Source of the DNA: Marivita sp041725935
Lineage (GTDB): Bacteria; Pseudomonadota; Alphaproteobacteria; Rhodobacterales; Rhodobacteraceae
Direction: 5' to 3'
Assembly: GCA_041725935.1 (NCBI GenBank)
Contig: JBGRQD010000006.1
Coordinates: forward strand, 62,001-126,000
Length of the DNA stretch: 64,000 bases
Part shown: in pieces, positions 54,329 through 63,481 of the stretch
How positions within the stretch are numbered: the first letter of the stretch is position 1
Layout of the letters: the number at the start of each line of letters is the position of its first letter
Notes under the pieces: generated by a model
Databases searched by the model: none
What the model was told of the DNA's origin: nothing
The model's input: the letters and a program-made list of their open reading frames with translations, nothing else
Program-made: the position numbers and the translations under genes

Positions 54329-54913
54329 TTACCCAAGCGCTTGGAATTCAACACGCCGATTGTCGTCGCTGCGCGGATCTTCTGCATTGAAGGGCGCGCT
54401 TTCACCCATGCCGATCGCCTCGAGCCGGGTCTCGGGAATCCCGCATTCGGTCACAAGGTGCCGCTTGACCTCTTTGGCACGCAGCAGAGACAGGTTCTCG
54501 TTATACGAGGCCGACCCGGAACTGTCGGTATGGCCTACGATCTGGAACAGCTGGACATCCACCGCCTTCATGACCTCGCACAGCGTGGCCAGTTGCGGCT
54601 TCTGGTCGTCTCGCAGCGTCGCGCTGTCGAAATCGAACTTGATCTTGATGTTGACCTGATCGGCCTTGTCGACCTCGGTATAGGTGGTTTCTGCCGTGGT
54701 GACCGTGGTGGAGGTCTCTGCTGTTTCGGCCGGGGCCGTGCTGTCGGACGGCACGAGAACCAAACCCCGTGTCTTTTGCTTTTCAAAGGCTTGCATGATC
54801 TCTTCGGCACTCATCGTACTGGCATCGGACGATTGCGCGGAAACCGTGTTGGTCATCCCCAAGGAAAGGGTGATCGCAAGGGCAAGGGCGGAAACTCTTC
54901 GGATATGTGACAT
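54329..54913 (-). CDS. Exported OmpA-family protein
   Basis: The 194-residue product has a signal peptide (cleavage near TVSAQ), a Ser/Thr/Ala-rich spacer (about 30-85) and a C-terminal OmpA-type peptidoglycan-binding domain (about 90-194; IKFDFDSATLRDDQ, VGHTDSSGSASYNENLSLLRA, GMGESAPF, DNRRVEFQ). It lacks the acyl-anchor cysteine of Pal lipoproteins. It is encoded 33 bases upstream of ppkA on the same strand and is probably co-transcribed, suggesting a periplasmic partner for the kinase's outer half or for the T6SS envelope complex. The ATG at 54913 is preferred to an upstream TTG because the signal peptide then fits. Confidence 0.88.
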   Translation of the reverse strand: MSHIRRVSALALAITLSLGMTNTVSAQSSDASTMSAEEIMQAFEKQKTRGLVLVPSDSTAPAETAETSTTVTTAETTYTEVDKADQVNIKIKFDFDSATLRDDQKPQLATLCEVMKAVDVQLFQIVGHTDSSGSASYNENLSLLRAKEVKRHLVTECGIPETRLEAIGMGESAPFNAEDPRSDDNRRVEFQALG

Positions 54914-54973
54914 AGCAATACATGTCCTCAAATGAAAAAGGTTTGATGACCCAAGGTTACCTTAGCTCTCCGC

Positions 54974-55004
54974 CTCCGGCAATGGGTTTGAGGCATTGCC
55001 GGAG
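54974..55004. repeat. Perfect 11-base inverted repeat in the ompA/M15 divergent gap
   Basis: CTCCGGCAATG (54974-54984) and CATTGCCGGAG (54994-55004) are perfect inverted copies around a nine-base spacer. It lies between the divergent OmpA-like and M15 genes, 90 bases before the M15 ATG. It could be an operator for both genes or a leader hairpin; no T-run follows, so a terminator is unlikely. Confidence 0.7.
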
Positions 55005-55094
55005 CCGATCATGCCCCTGGATCATGTTTGGCTGGATCGTCGCGCAGAATCCGGGTTAAATGGGACAAGTTTTTTGCTTTGGGAATTTTGTGTC

Positions 55095-55970
55095 ATGCGC
55101 CTTCTTCCGGCGATTATCCTGAGTGTGGCGATCCTTCTGGTGCCCGTCATCTGGATCTTCGTGCCAAGGCTGATGTCGAGTGACGACTCGGGCTTTGCAG
55201 GAACGGCAATCGACTCCGGTGCCCGGATCGAGATCGAGATGCTCAGCCAGCAGGTCGAGGACCTTCAGATCCGCCTCGATGAAATGACACAGGAACTGAC
55301 GCAGGTGGCAGCAACCGCTGCACGCGCGCCGGTGGCGCCCTTGCCGAGCCAGACGATTGCCCCGCCCTCTTCAGGCGCCGGAGCGGCGGATGTGTTCCGC
55401 CGAAACGGCACCAACGACATCATTGACGCTTATGCTCAGGTGGTGCTGATCGCTGATCGGCGCAACGTGAACGAAGGTCTCACCATCGCTGGCCCGTCCT
55501 ATCTGACGCGGGTCTTCGGTCCGCCCCGCGAGGTGATGTCGGATGATTGCGAAGAGATGACAAACCCGAGGCTGGCCAGCAAGCTGGTGCTTGAAGAAGT
55601 CGGCCCGATCCGGGTGCGCATGCTGAAACCCGCCGCAGATTCCCTGCGCCGGGTCTTTGAAGAGGTGCGCCTGACCGACCCCGATCTCTATGCCCGTATC
55701 GACACTGCCGGGTCGCTCTGCGTGCGCCAGATTCGCGGCACGCGCGGACGTGCTTCGACCCATGCCTTCGGGCTTGCGGTCGATCTCAATATCGACGGCG
55801 TGCTGGACACGCTGGGCGATGGCCGAACGCAACTTGGCCTCACCATCCTTGCCGATTTTTTCCGAAGCGAGGGCTGGGTCTGGGGCGCATCCTGGGGCCG
55901 CGAGGACAGTATGCATTTCGAGGTGAGTCGCCAGAAACTGGACGAATGGATCAATTCCGGCGCGCTTTGA
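55095..55970 (+). CDS. Membrane-anchored M15-type carboxypeptidase (TagX/VanY-like)
   Basis: The 291-residue product has one N-terminal membrane helix (LLPAIILSVAILLVPVIWIFV), a coiled-coil stretch (about 45-75; IEIEMLSQQVEDLQIRLDEMTQEL) and a periplasmic peptidase M15 domain with the zinc motifs STHAFGLAVDLN (His and Asp ligands) and DSMHFEV (His ligand). M15 enzymes trim D-amino acids or L,D bonds in peptidoglycan stems. In Acinetobacter the M15 protein TagX is needed for T6SS passage through the cell wall, and the position beside this T6SS supports a similar role, which remains an inference. The ATG at 55095 is chosen because the membrane helix follows; the frame is open further upstream. 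Confidence 0.85.
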   Translation: MRLLPAIILSVAILLVPVIWIFVPRLMSSDDSGFAGTAIDSGARIEIEMLSQQVEDLQIRLDEMTQELTQVAATAARAPVAPLPSQTIAPPSSGAGAADVFRRNGTNDIIDAYAQVVLIADRRNVNEGLTIAGPSYLTRVFGPPREVMSDDCEEMTNPRLASKLVLEEVGPIRVRMLKPAADSLRRVFEEVRLTDPDLYARIDTAGSLCVRQIRGTRGRASTHAFGLAVDLNIDGVLDTLGDGRTQLGLTILADFFRSEGWVWGASWGREDSMHFEVSRQKLDEWINSGAL

Positions 55971-56104
55971 TCCTGTCGGTTCCTTTGGGCCGTCCCACCC
56001 GACCTGTCAGGATGATGTCGCCCCGCCTGCCATGAGCGTTTCAAGTGGCATTCCCCGCCAAGCCTGTGCAATCTGCGCGCAAAGACGACCACGGGAGGGG
56101 TTCC

Positions 56105-56836
56105 ATGAGTGACAAGAAGACCGCGCTGGTGATTTCGGCACATGCGGCCGATTTCGTCTGGCGCTGCGGCGGTGCCATCGCGCTGCATCAGAAGCTGGGA
56201 TACGAGGTGACGGTGGCCTGCCTGTCTTTCGGCGAACGCGGCGAAAGCGCCAAGCTCTGGAAGGAAGGCAAGACGCTGGACGAGGTGAAATCCATTCGCC
56301 GCAAAGAGGCCGAAAATGCCGCCAAGGCGCTGAATGTCCATGATATACAGTGTTTCGATCTCGGAGATTATCCGTTGGTCGTCGATCACGAGGCCAAGAT
56401 GAGGCTGGTGGACCTCGTACGCGCGGTGCAGCCGAACTTCATGCTCAGCCATTCGAAATACGATCCCTACAACACCGATCACATGTACACGAGCGGGCTG
56501 GCTCTCGAAGTGCGGATGATCGCACAGGCTTGGGGGCACAATCCGGGCGAAAAAGTGCTGGGCGCACCGCAGCTTTACCTCTTCGAGCCGCACCAGACCG
56601 AACAGATGGGCTGGAAGCCTGACGTGTTTCTCGACATCACTGAGGTCTGGGATCAGAAGCGCGCCGCCATCGAATGTATGGAAGGTCAGCACCACCTCTG
56701 GGACTACTACACCAACGTGGCTGAGAACCGGGCCAATCAATTTCGCCGAAATTCCGGTGGGCAGTCCGGCGGTCGTGCTGCGAAATACGCCGAAGGCTTC
56801 CAATCGGTGTTCCCGCGCACAGTGGATGAGCTTTGA
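56105..56836 (+). CDS. galB: 4-oxalomesaconate hydratase GalB (PIG-L superfamily)
   Basis: The 243-residue product closely matches GalB proteins, PIG-L/LmbE-fold zinc enzymes that hydrate 4-oxalomesaconate in gallate and protocatechuate 4,5-cleavage degradation. Features are ISAHAADFVWRCGGAIALH at the start (the metal motif HxxD), CLSFGERGESAKLW, the HSKYDPYNTDHMYTSG region and EPHQTEQMGWKPDVFLDIT. GGGAGGGG precedes the ATG at 56105. It overlaps galC by one base. Together the three genes convert oxalomesaconate to pyruvate and oxaloacetate. Confidence 0.9.
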   Translation: MSDKKTALVISAHAADFVWRCGGAIALHQKLGYEVTVACLSFGERGESAKLWKEGKTLDEVKSIRRKEAENAAKALNVHDIQCFDLGDYPLVVDHEAKMRLVDLVRAVQPNFMLSHSKYDPYNTDHMYTSGLALEVRMIAQAWGHNPGEKVLGAPQLYLFEPHQTEQMGWKPDVFLDITEVWDQKRAAIECMEGQHHLWDYYTNVAENRANQFRRNSGGQSGGRAAKYAEGFQSVFPRTVDEL

Positions 56837-57507
56837 TGAGCGTCGTGGTGCAGACCATCGAACGGGCGGACCCGGAGGTGATCGACGGTCTGGCGCGCTG
56901 TGGGGTTGCAACAGTGCACGAGGCACAGGGGCGCATTGGCCTGCTGGCATCCTACATGCGCCCGATCTATCGCGGCGCTGCTGTCGGCGGATCGGCGGTG
57001 ACGATCCTGGCGCCCCCTGCCGACAACTGGATGTTGCATGTGGCCATCGAACAGGTGCACCCCGGTGATGTGCTGGTCTTGGCCACCACATCACCGTCGG
57101 ATGCGGGCTATTTCGGCGACCTGCTTGCAACATCGGCGCAGGCGCGGGGCTGTCGTGGGTTGATCATCGACGCCGGCGTGCGCGACGTGGTGGACCTCGA
57201 GAAGATGGGCTTCCCTGTCTGGTCCAAGGCGATCTGCGCCCAGGGCACGATCAAGGAAACGCTGGGGTCGGTGAACGTGCCGGTGGTCTGTGCGGGCGCT
57301 TCGGTCGATCCGGGGGACGTGATCGTTGCGGATGACGATGGCGTCTGCGTGGTCAGGCGTGCGGATGCTGCAGATTTGCTGGAGAAGGCGCAGGCACGCG
57401 TCGCCAATGAAGAGGCCAAGCGCAAACGGCTGGCTTCGGGTGAGCTGGGTCTGGACATGTACCAGATGCGCGAACGGCTGGCCGAAAAGGGCCTGCGCTA
57501 TGTCTGA
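56836..57507 (+). CDS. galC: 4-carboxy-4-hydroxy-2-oxoadipate aldolase/oxaloacetate decarboxylase GalC
   Basis: The 223-residue product belongs to the RraA-like class II pyruvate aldolases. It cleaves 4-carboxy-4-hydroxy-2-oxoadipate to pyruvate and oxaloacetate using a divalent metal. Visible features: GVATVHEAQGRIGLL, the active-site loop GYFGDLLATSAQARGCRGLIIDAGVRDV (with Arg and Asp of the metal/pyruvate site), GSVNVPVVCAGASVDPGDVIVADDDGV and the C-terminal helix ending in LRYV. The ATG overlaps the galB stop by one base, and galD overlaps its end by eight bases. Confidence 0.92.
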   Translation: MSVVVQTIERADPEVIDGLARCGVATVHEAQGRIGLLASYMRPIYRGAAVGGSAVTILAPPADNWMLHVAIEQVHPGDVLVLATTSPSDAGYFGDLLATSAQARGCRGLIIDAGVRDVVDLEKMGFPVWSKAICAQGTIKETLGSVNVPVVCAGASVDPGDVIVADDDGVCVVRRADAADLLEKAQARVANEEAKRKRLASGELGLDMYQMRERLAEKGLRYV

Positions 57508-58546
57508 TGGCATCCGCTGCATGTGGATGCGCGGTGGTACGTCCAAGGGGGGCTATTTCCTGGCCGAGGACTTGCCCGCCGACCGCGATGCCTTTCTGCT
57601 GCGCGTCATGGGCAGCCCGGACCCGCGTCAGATCGACGGGATGGGCGGGGCGGATCCGCTGACCTCCAAGGTGGCGGTGGTGACACGGTCAAACCGCGAC
57701 GGTGTCGATGTGGATTACCTCTTCCTGCAGGTGATGGTGGATCAGCCTCTGGTCTCGGACGGTCAGAACTGCGGCAACATTCTTGCCGGGGTCGCGCCTT
57801 TTGCTATCGAACGTGGTCTGGTCGCGGCGCAGGACGGGCAGACCCGCGTGACGATCTACATGGTGAACACCGGCCAGACCGCGATTGCGACCGTCCAGAC
57901 ACCCGGCGGCGTGCCCCGCTATGACGGCGATTCCGCCATAGATGGGGTGCCCGGAAAGGCCGCACCCGTGCCGCTGGAATTCGTCGGAACGGCAGGCTCG
58001 ACCTGTGGGGCGTTGCTGCCGACGGGCAACACTTGCGACAGGGTTCAGGGCGTCGATGTCACGATGATCGACAACGGCATGCCGGTGGTCCTTCTGCGCG
58101 CATCTGATCTGGGCATCGCCGGCGCCGAAAGCCGCGCGGATCTCGAGGCGCATGAGGCGCTCAGGACACAGCTCGAGGCGATCCGCCTGGCCTGTGGGCC
58201 ATTGATGAACCTCGGTGATGTGGCCCAAAAGACCGTGCCCAAAATGACACTGGTCAGCGCGCCACGGCAGGGTGGCGTGATTGCCACACGCACCTTCATC
58301 CCGCATCGCTGTCATGCTTCCATCGGGGTGCTCGGCGCGGTAAGCGTCGCCACCGCCTGCCTGTTGCCGGGCTCCGTGACCGAAGGTCTGGCGCAGGTGC
58401 CGGGCGGCGCGGACAAGCGCATGCCCATCGAACACCCGATCGGAGAGACCAGCATCATCGCGCAGGTGTCGGGCACGGGAGAGGTCACATCCGCCGCCGT
58501 TTTGCGCACCGCGCGCAAGCTGATGGACGGCGTCGTCTTCGGCTGA
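57500..58546 (+). CDS. galD: 4-oxalomesaconate tautomerase GalD (PrpF family)
   Basis: The 348-residue product is a PrpF-family isomerase that interconverts the keto and enol forms of 4-oxalomesaconate. It opens with RCMWMRGGTSKGGYFLAEDLP, followed by QIDGMGGADPLTSKVAVV, QNCGNILAGVAPFAIE (with the catalytic Cys) and TGNTCDRV, and ends with SGTGEVTSAAVLRTARKLMDG. Length is typical for the family. Its ATG overlaps galC by eight bases. No gallate or protocatechuate dioxygenase gene is in the window. Confidence 0.92.
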   Translation: MSDGIRCMWMRGGTSKGGYFLAEDLPADRDAFLLRVMGSPDPRQIDGMGGADPLTSKVAVVTRSNRDGVDVDYLFLQVMVDQPLVSDGQNCGNILAGVAPFAIERGLVAAQDGQTRVTIYMVNTGQTAIATVQTPGGVPRYDGDSAIDGVPGKAAPVPLEFVGTAGSTCGALLPTGNTCDRVQGVDVTMIDNGMPVVLLRASDLGIAGAESRADLEAHEALRTQLEAIRLACGPLMNLGDVAQKTVPKMTLVSAPRQGGVIATRTFIPHRCHASIGVLGAVSVATACLLPGSVTEGLAQVPGGADKRMPIEHPIGETSIIAQVSGTGEVTSAAVLRTARKLMDGVVFG

Positions 58547-58560
58547 TCCGGAGGATTGGA

Positions 58561-61500
58561 TCAGACCGCGAAGGGGTCGTCCAACACGCCAACGACCTGC
58601 AGGATGAACGCGCCGCCGTCTGCGGCAAGAGCGTCTGCATAGACCGCGTCGGTTGCGTCGATGGCGTTCTGGATGCTGCTCTCGGTTCCGTCGAACAGGG
58701 CCATCACCGCAGCCGCATCGCCGACATCCGAAAGCCCGTTTGTCACCGCGAAATAACCGCCGATATCAGTCTTGTCGCTCAGGTACTGCCGGTCCGCCGC
58801 CTGTTGCTCGATGAACTCCTGACTGGCTCCGGCAGGTGGCGCGGCCTTGGCCCCGCCGAGGATGGCAAGGATGAACTGGTCGCGTCCGACGCTGCCGCTG
58901 TTCAGCGCATCGACCCAGAACTCGAACCCGTCCTGATCGGGGATGCGGCCCAGAACGTTGTCATAGACCGCCGTGGCAAAATCGGAATTGCTCAGGCCCG
59001 ACGGGTAGGTGGCGCGGGTCTCGGGCTGGTCGATGAAAAAGCTGGCGGATTGTTCCAGCGTCACCCCGTTCGCAAAGGCCGTACCCCAAAAGGACAGCCC
59101 CACCGCGTCGGGGGCGCGGTTGAAATAGGCGATGTAAAGCTCGATGAAGGTTTCCAGATCGGCTTGCGACAAGAGCGCCAGCCCGCCGAACTGCTCGAGG
59201 CTGAAGGGCGCATCGTTGAAATCCGTGTCGAAATCCAGCATCTCGATCCCAGTCAGCGTGTCGGTGCCGTTGCCCCCGTCGCGCCGGTCGGTGATCGTGA
59301 CACCCGATGCGCTCAGGGTCAGCGTGTACTGCGCCTGATCGCCGTCGAAATACGCCGTGTCCGTTCCAGCGCCGCCGTTCAGGTCATCGTCACCGCCGCG
59401 TCCTTCGAGAATGTCATCGCCATTCGCCCCTTCGAGCAGGTTCGCCGCCGCGTCGCCGCGCATCTCGTCCGCGCCACTGGTGCCCAGCACGTTTTCGATG
59501 CTGGAGAACAGGTTTGAAATCGGGCCGTTGGACTGCGTGACAGATGTGATCTCGATGGCAAAGCTTGGAATGTCGTCTTCGGGTTCGTCCCCTGTCGGCA
59601 GGCGCAGCGTCAGGTCCGACGCGGCACGGGCGTAAAGCGGGTTGGACAACAGGACGTCACGCGGCGTGATGGATTGCCCGTCAAACTGGCGCGAGGACGT
59701 GCTGCCGTCATCGGCCCAGACCACGCGGCCCAACTCCACCTCGCGCGCCAGCGATTGCGCCTGCAGGTCGATGTCGAGCGACAGCGTGCGGCCCCCCCCT
59801 TCGGCAAGGTCGGTGCCCCCTGAGAAATCGAGCGTATCACTTCCGTCGCCCCCATCCGCGAAGAACGAGCTTGCTCCGACCACCATGCGGTCATTGCCGC
59901 TGCCACCGTAAAGCTCGTCCTGCCCGGTGGTCGAGTTGTGACCACCTGCAATCAGGATATCGTTGCCAGCACCGCCGGTGATCGTGTCGACGCCCGCTCC
60001 CCCGGACAGCAGGTTGGCCTGATCGTCGCCGGTGATGGCATCGTTCAGATGTGTGCCGAACACGTTTTCGATGTCGATGAGCGTGTCGCTTTCGCCGCCG
60101 CGCCCGCCGGTCTGTCCGGCCAGATCGACAGTTGCGGCGGCAAAGACCTGGGCGACGATCTCGCCCTCGGCCCCGCCATAACTGGGAAAGGCGTAATCCA
60201 CGGTGTCGGTGCCGTCGCCCCCGTCGAGGATGTCATCGCCTGCGCCACCATTGATCGTATCGTTGTCCCCTTCGCCCCGAATCGTGTCGCGCCCGTCGCC
60301 GCCGAACAACTGATCTTCACCGTCGCCGGCGTTCACCGTGTCATTGCCCGCGCGGGTGAAAATCCGGTCCGCGTTGGCGCTGCCCACAACGGTGTCGTTT
60401 GCATCAGTGGTGACCAGCGCTTCAATGCCGGTGATACGGTCGAGGTCGATGGACCCGTCCGAAACCGCCGTGCCATTGGCAAGGTTGACCGACACGCCTT
60501 CGCCGAACCGTGACGCGAGGATCAGCGTGTCATATCCGGCGCCGCCGATAATCTCGTTGTTCATGCGGGTGATGAAGAACGTGTCGTTGCCGTCACCACC
60601 ATCGGCGGTCACATTCCCGCCCGAGGTGACCTCGATCCGATCGTCACCTATCCCGCCGAACGCGTTGCCGCCATTGCCGATAATGATCAGATCATTCCCT
60701 GCATCCCCAAAAAAGGTCGGGTTCTGGGTGCCGTCGCTGGCGACGGATTCCAGATGGTCATCGCCCCCCGCACCGCGAATGGTGGCATCCGATCCGGTGC
60801 CCCATGTCACGTAATCGTTGTTTTCGCCCAGCAGGAATTCGTCGATATTATCAATGCCAAACCCTTCGCCCCGCGCGTCGATTTCGCGCCCGGTGTAATC
60901 CTTGTCAGCGGCGACAAAACGCAGGTTCCCGCTGCCGCTGCTGGTCAGGAGGATGAATCGCGCGTCCCCCACAGGCCGCAGATCAAGCGTGTTAAAGCCA
61001 TTCCCGCCATCGAAATTCCCCGCGATCCGACCGCCCTGCGGGCCACGTTCCGCGATCAGCAGGTCATCGCCACTGCCGCCATGAACGTCATCCGCGCCCC
61101 ACGAGTACATCGTGTCATTGCCACCGCCACCGCCGATGTCGATCCGGTTCAGTGCCGTACCGGCACCAAAGATCGTGTCCGCAGAATCCGATCCGATGAA
61201 ATGCTCAATATTGAGCGCGATATCCGTGGCGATCACCTGTCCCGACCCGTTCAGCCGGTCGATCTCGCCCTCGGCGGCTCGAATGACGACAGGTCCGGTG
61301 GTGGCGCTGTCCTGCATCGCGACGTTGAGCATCCCCATGAAGAACTGGTCACTGGACAGGAAACTGCGGATCTCGTCGCGCCCGGTCGCATAGCTCAGCG
61401 TGTCAATGCCCGCCTCGCCGTCATACAGCTCGGCCGCGCCATTGTCCGACGTGTTCAGAGCGCCGAGAAAGTCGTTGCTGTCGCCACCGCGCAGCGTATC

Positions 61501-63480
61501 GACCCCTTGGCCACCCCAGAGCACATCGCGCCCTTCATTGCCGAAGAGCGCATCGTCGCCTCCACGCCCCGACAGCATGTCGCGACCCCGACCCGAGAAG
61601 AGCGTGTTGTCGCTGGCATTGCCGTAGATCTGCATCGGACTGCCATTCTGGATGATGACATTCTCGACATCGAAGACCTGGTTGATGTCGCCATCCGCAC
61701 CGGCAAACCCGGTCTCCAGATTGACGGTCACCGATGCATTGCGCCCCAGATCGAACACCTGGAACGTGTCGCTGCCCGGCCCACCATCCAGCGCATCGAC
61801 CCCCGTCCGCGGGATGAGAAGATCATTTCCCGGCCCGCCGAAGATGAAATCGCGCCCCAGCGTGCCTTGGATGCGATCGTCTCCGCCAAGCCCGTAGACC
61901 ACGTTCATGCCGTTCAGGACCTGACCGTTGATCTCGAGCCCGTCGACCAGCGTGCCTCCGGGGTTGAGGAAGATCAGTTCGCTCTCGTCGCTGGTCACTT
62001 CGCCATCGGGTCCCGGAATGTCATCCAGCACCGACACGCCGACCACGGCTGCCTCGAATTGTTCCTTGGTAAAGGTCTCGGTGCCAAAATCGAAGAACTC
62101 GACCTCGGTGATGATCTCGATCCCCTCGTTGAACCCATGCCCGCCCACATCGGTATGGGTGAAGATCAGCTCGTTCGTGGCATCGTTGCGGGTAAAATCA
62201 TACTCGACCAGCTCGCCCGCAAAGACCACGCGGTCGATCCCGTCGCCGCCAATGATCGTGTCCTCCCCGGCGCTGGCCACGATGATGTCATTGCCGTCAT
62301 TGGCCAACACGAGGTCATCCCCGCCCGCCGGATCAAACGCCTCGTCGGCTCCGGTGCCGTACATCGTGTCGGCCGTCGGATCGCCCAGCCGCAGGGCAGG
62401 GCCGTTCAGCAGGGCCAGCGCATTTAGCTCGAGCGTCGGGAAGGTGACATCGAAGATGTCGAACGCCTCGAGCGCCAGTTCGGTGAAATCGGGCACATCG
62501 AAGAAGTTGAAATCCAGCTGATCGAGCAGGCTTTCCAGGTCCGCAACCACGTCAAGGAAGCCGTCGAACAGGTCGATCTCGGGAAAGAGCGGATCAAGCA
62601 GGGTCGCCAGTTCCTGAAACAGCGCATCGACGCCCAGCTCTTCGTTCAGGAAGTCGATGACCGGCCCGACCACAAGGTCAAACACCAGACCGATTGCGTC
62701 AAGCAGGGGCTGGATGGGGCGCAGCGCGGATTCCACGATGTCCAGAACCACGCCAAGCCCGTCGAACAGCGCATCGAATTCGACAAGGTTGCCGAAAATC
62801 TCGTTCAGGTCGGGAAACCCGGCCACGTCGAAGACATCGAGGATCTCGTTGAACCGCGCTTTGACATCGTCATAGGCATCGGCCGCATCCTGTGCCGGGC
62901 CGAAGGCGACATTGACCGGACGGACCAGAGTGTCGGCAGAGGTGAACAGGTTTTCGAAATTACCCCGCCCCGGTCGGCTGGTGCCTGCGTCGGGGTTCAG
63001 CGCTGGAATGCCGTTGGGCGTCGATACGCGGTCAAAGGCGCGGACGATCTCGTCGATGCTGTCGCGCAGGTTGACCAGCGTTTCATCCGTGGACACGATT
63101 GCGGGCATGATGGTCAGATCGACCGCAGTATCGGCTTGCGTGATCTTTTGCAGGAGCGGTTCGATTGCCTTGGCGCGGTCCGTGGCATCCTTGATCTGCA
63201 CGATACGCGGTTGCAGAATTTCGAGCACGTCCTTGAGCGCGCGCGACGGCCCTTGCAACGGAGCGACGTTTTCTGACAGCTTCAGCGTTGTCAAAGCCGC
63301 AGAAAACGCGGCGTCCGCGACCTTGATGATCGACCGGAACGTCAGGTAGCTTTGCGATGCCGTTGCTGCCGAATTGAGCGCGGCTGCCAAGTCTTCCGCA
63401 TCGGACCGTATGGTCTGAACATCGGTCGTGGTGGTCTGAAGGTTTTGCTGAAAATCCAGCAGGTCATTTCCGGCCGCCAT
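58561..63480 (-). CDS. Giant secreted RTX protein with helical N-terminus and DUF4214-like C-terminus
   Basis: The 1,639-residue product has no N-terminal signal peptide. The first ~385 residues are helical and in parts hydrophobic (LGVVLDIVESALRPIQPLLDAIGLVF), unlike most RTX proteins. Then come long runs of calcium-binding RTX repeats (about 390-1450; for example GGPGNDLLIPRTGVDALDGG, GNEGRDVLWGGQGVDTLRGG), a beta segment (TLTLSASGVTITDRRDGGNGTDTLTGIEMLDFD) and a DUF4214-like helical region ending VGVLDDPFAV, nearly matching the end of the RTX protein at 15890. It is probably secreted by a type I system through its C-terminus; no such transporter is in the window. The ATG at 63480 has GGAGG upstream, inside a small hairpin. 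Confidence 0.9.
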   Translation of the reverse strand: MAAGNDLLDFQQNLQTTTTDVQTIRSDAEDLAAALNSAATASQSYLTFRSIIKVADAAFSAALTTLKLSENVAPLQGPSRALKDVLEILQPRIVQIKDATDRAKAIEPLLQKITQADTAVDLTIMPAIVSTDETLVNLRDSIDEIVRAFDRVSTPNGIPALNPDAGTSRPGRGNFENLFTSADTLVRPVNVAFGPAQDAADAYDDVKARFNEILDVFDVAGFPDLNEIFGNLVEFDALFDGLGVVLDIVESALRPIQPLLDAIGLVFDLVVGPVIDFLNEELGVDALFQELATLLDPLFPEIDLFDGFLDVVADLESLLDQLDFNFFDVPDFTELALEAFDIFDVTFPTLELNALALLNGPALRLGDPTADTMYGTGADEAFDPAGGDDLVLANDGNDIIVASAGEDTIIGGDGIDRVVFAGELVEYDFTRNDATNELIFTHTDVGGHGFNEGIEIITEVEFFDFGTETFTKEQFEAAVVGVSVLDDIPGPDGEVTSDESELIFLNPGGTLVDGLEINGQVLNGMNVVYGLGGDDRIQGTLGRDFIFGGPGNDLLIPRTGVDALDGGPGSDTFQVFDLGRNASVTVNLETGFAGADGDINQVFDVENVIIQNGSPMQIYGNASDNTLFSGRGRDMLSGRGGDDALFGNEGRDVLWGGQGVDTLRGGDSNDFLGALNTSDNGAAELYDGEAGIDTLSYATGRDEIRSFLSSDQFFMGMLNVAMQDSATTGPVVIRAAEGEIDRLNGSGQVIATDIALNIEHFIGSDSADTIFGAGTALNRIDIGGGGGNDTMYSWGADDVHGGSGDDLLIAERGPQGGRIAGNFDGGNGFNTLDLRPVGDARFILLTSSGSGNLRFVAADKDYTGREIDARGEGFGIDNIDEFLLGENNDYVTWGTGSDATIRGAGGDDHLESVASDGTQNPTFFGDAGNDLIIIGNGGNAFGGIGDDRIEVTSGGNVTADGGDGNDTFFITRMNNEIIGGAGYDTLILASRFGEGVSVNLANGTAVSDGSIDLDRITGIEALVTTDANDTVVGSANADRIFTRAGNDTVNAGDGEDQLFGGDGRDTIRGEGDNDTINGGAGDDILDGGDGTDTVDYAFPSYGGAEGEIVAQVFAAATVDLAGQTGGRGGESDTLIDIENVFGTHLNDAITGDDQANLLSGGAGVDTITGGAGNDILIAGGHNSTTGQDELYGGSGNDRMVVGASSFFADGGDGSDTLDFSGGTDLAEGGGRTLSLDIDLQAQSLAREVELGRVVWADDGSTSSRQFDGQSITPRDVLLSNPLYARAASDLTLRLPTGDEPEDDIPSFAIEITSVTQSNGPISNLFSSIENVLGTSGADEMRGDAAANLLEGANGDDILEGRGGDDDLNGGAGTDTAYFDGDQAQYTLTLSASGVTITDRRDGGNGTDTLTGIEMLDFDTDFNDAPFSLEQFGGLALLSQADLETFIELYIAYFNRAPDAVGLSFWGTAFANGVTLEQSASFFIDQPETRATYPSGLSNSDFATAVYDNVLGRIPDQDGFEFWVDALNSGSVGRDQFILAILGGAKAAPPAGASQEFIEQQAADRQYLSDKTDIGGYFAVTNGLSDVGDAAAVMALFDGTESSIQNAIDATDAVYADALAADGGAFILQVVGVLDDPFAV

Positions 63481-63481
63481 T

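Noticed and set aside
56105..58546. galBCD as part of the T6SS or peptidoglycan system because galB has a PIG-L (deacetylase) fold
   Set aside because: All three genes match the gallate lower pathway closely and overlap one another, so they form an independent catabolic operon.
60754..62427. 557-codon plus-strand frame opposite the second RTX gene
   Set aside because: It is the mirror of regular RTX repeats, which keep many frames open; the product shows only repeat-derived low complexity.
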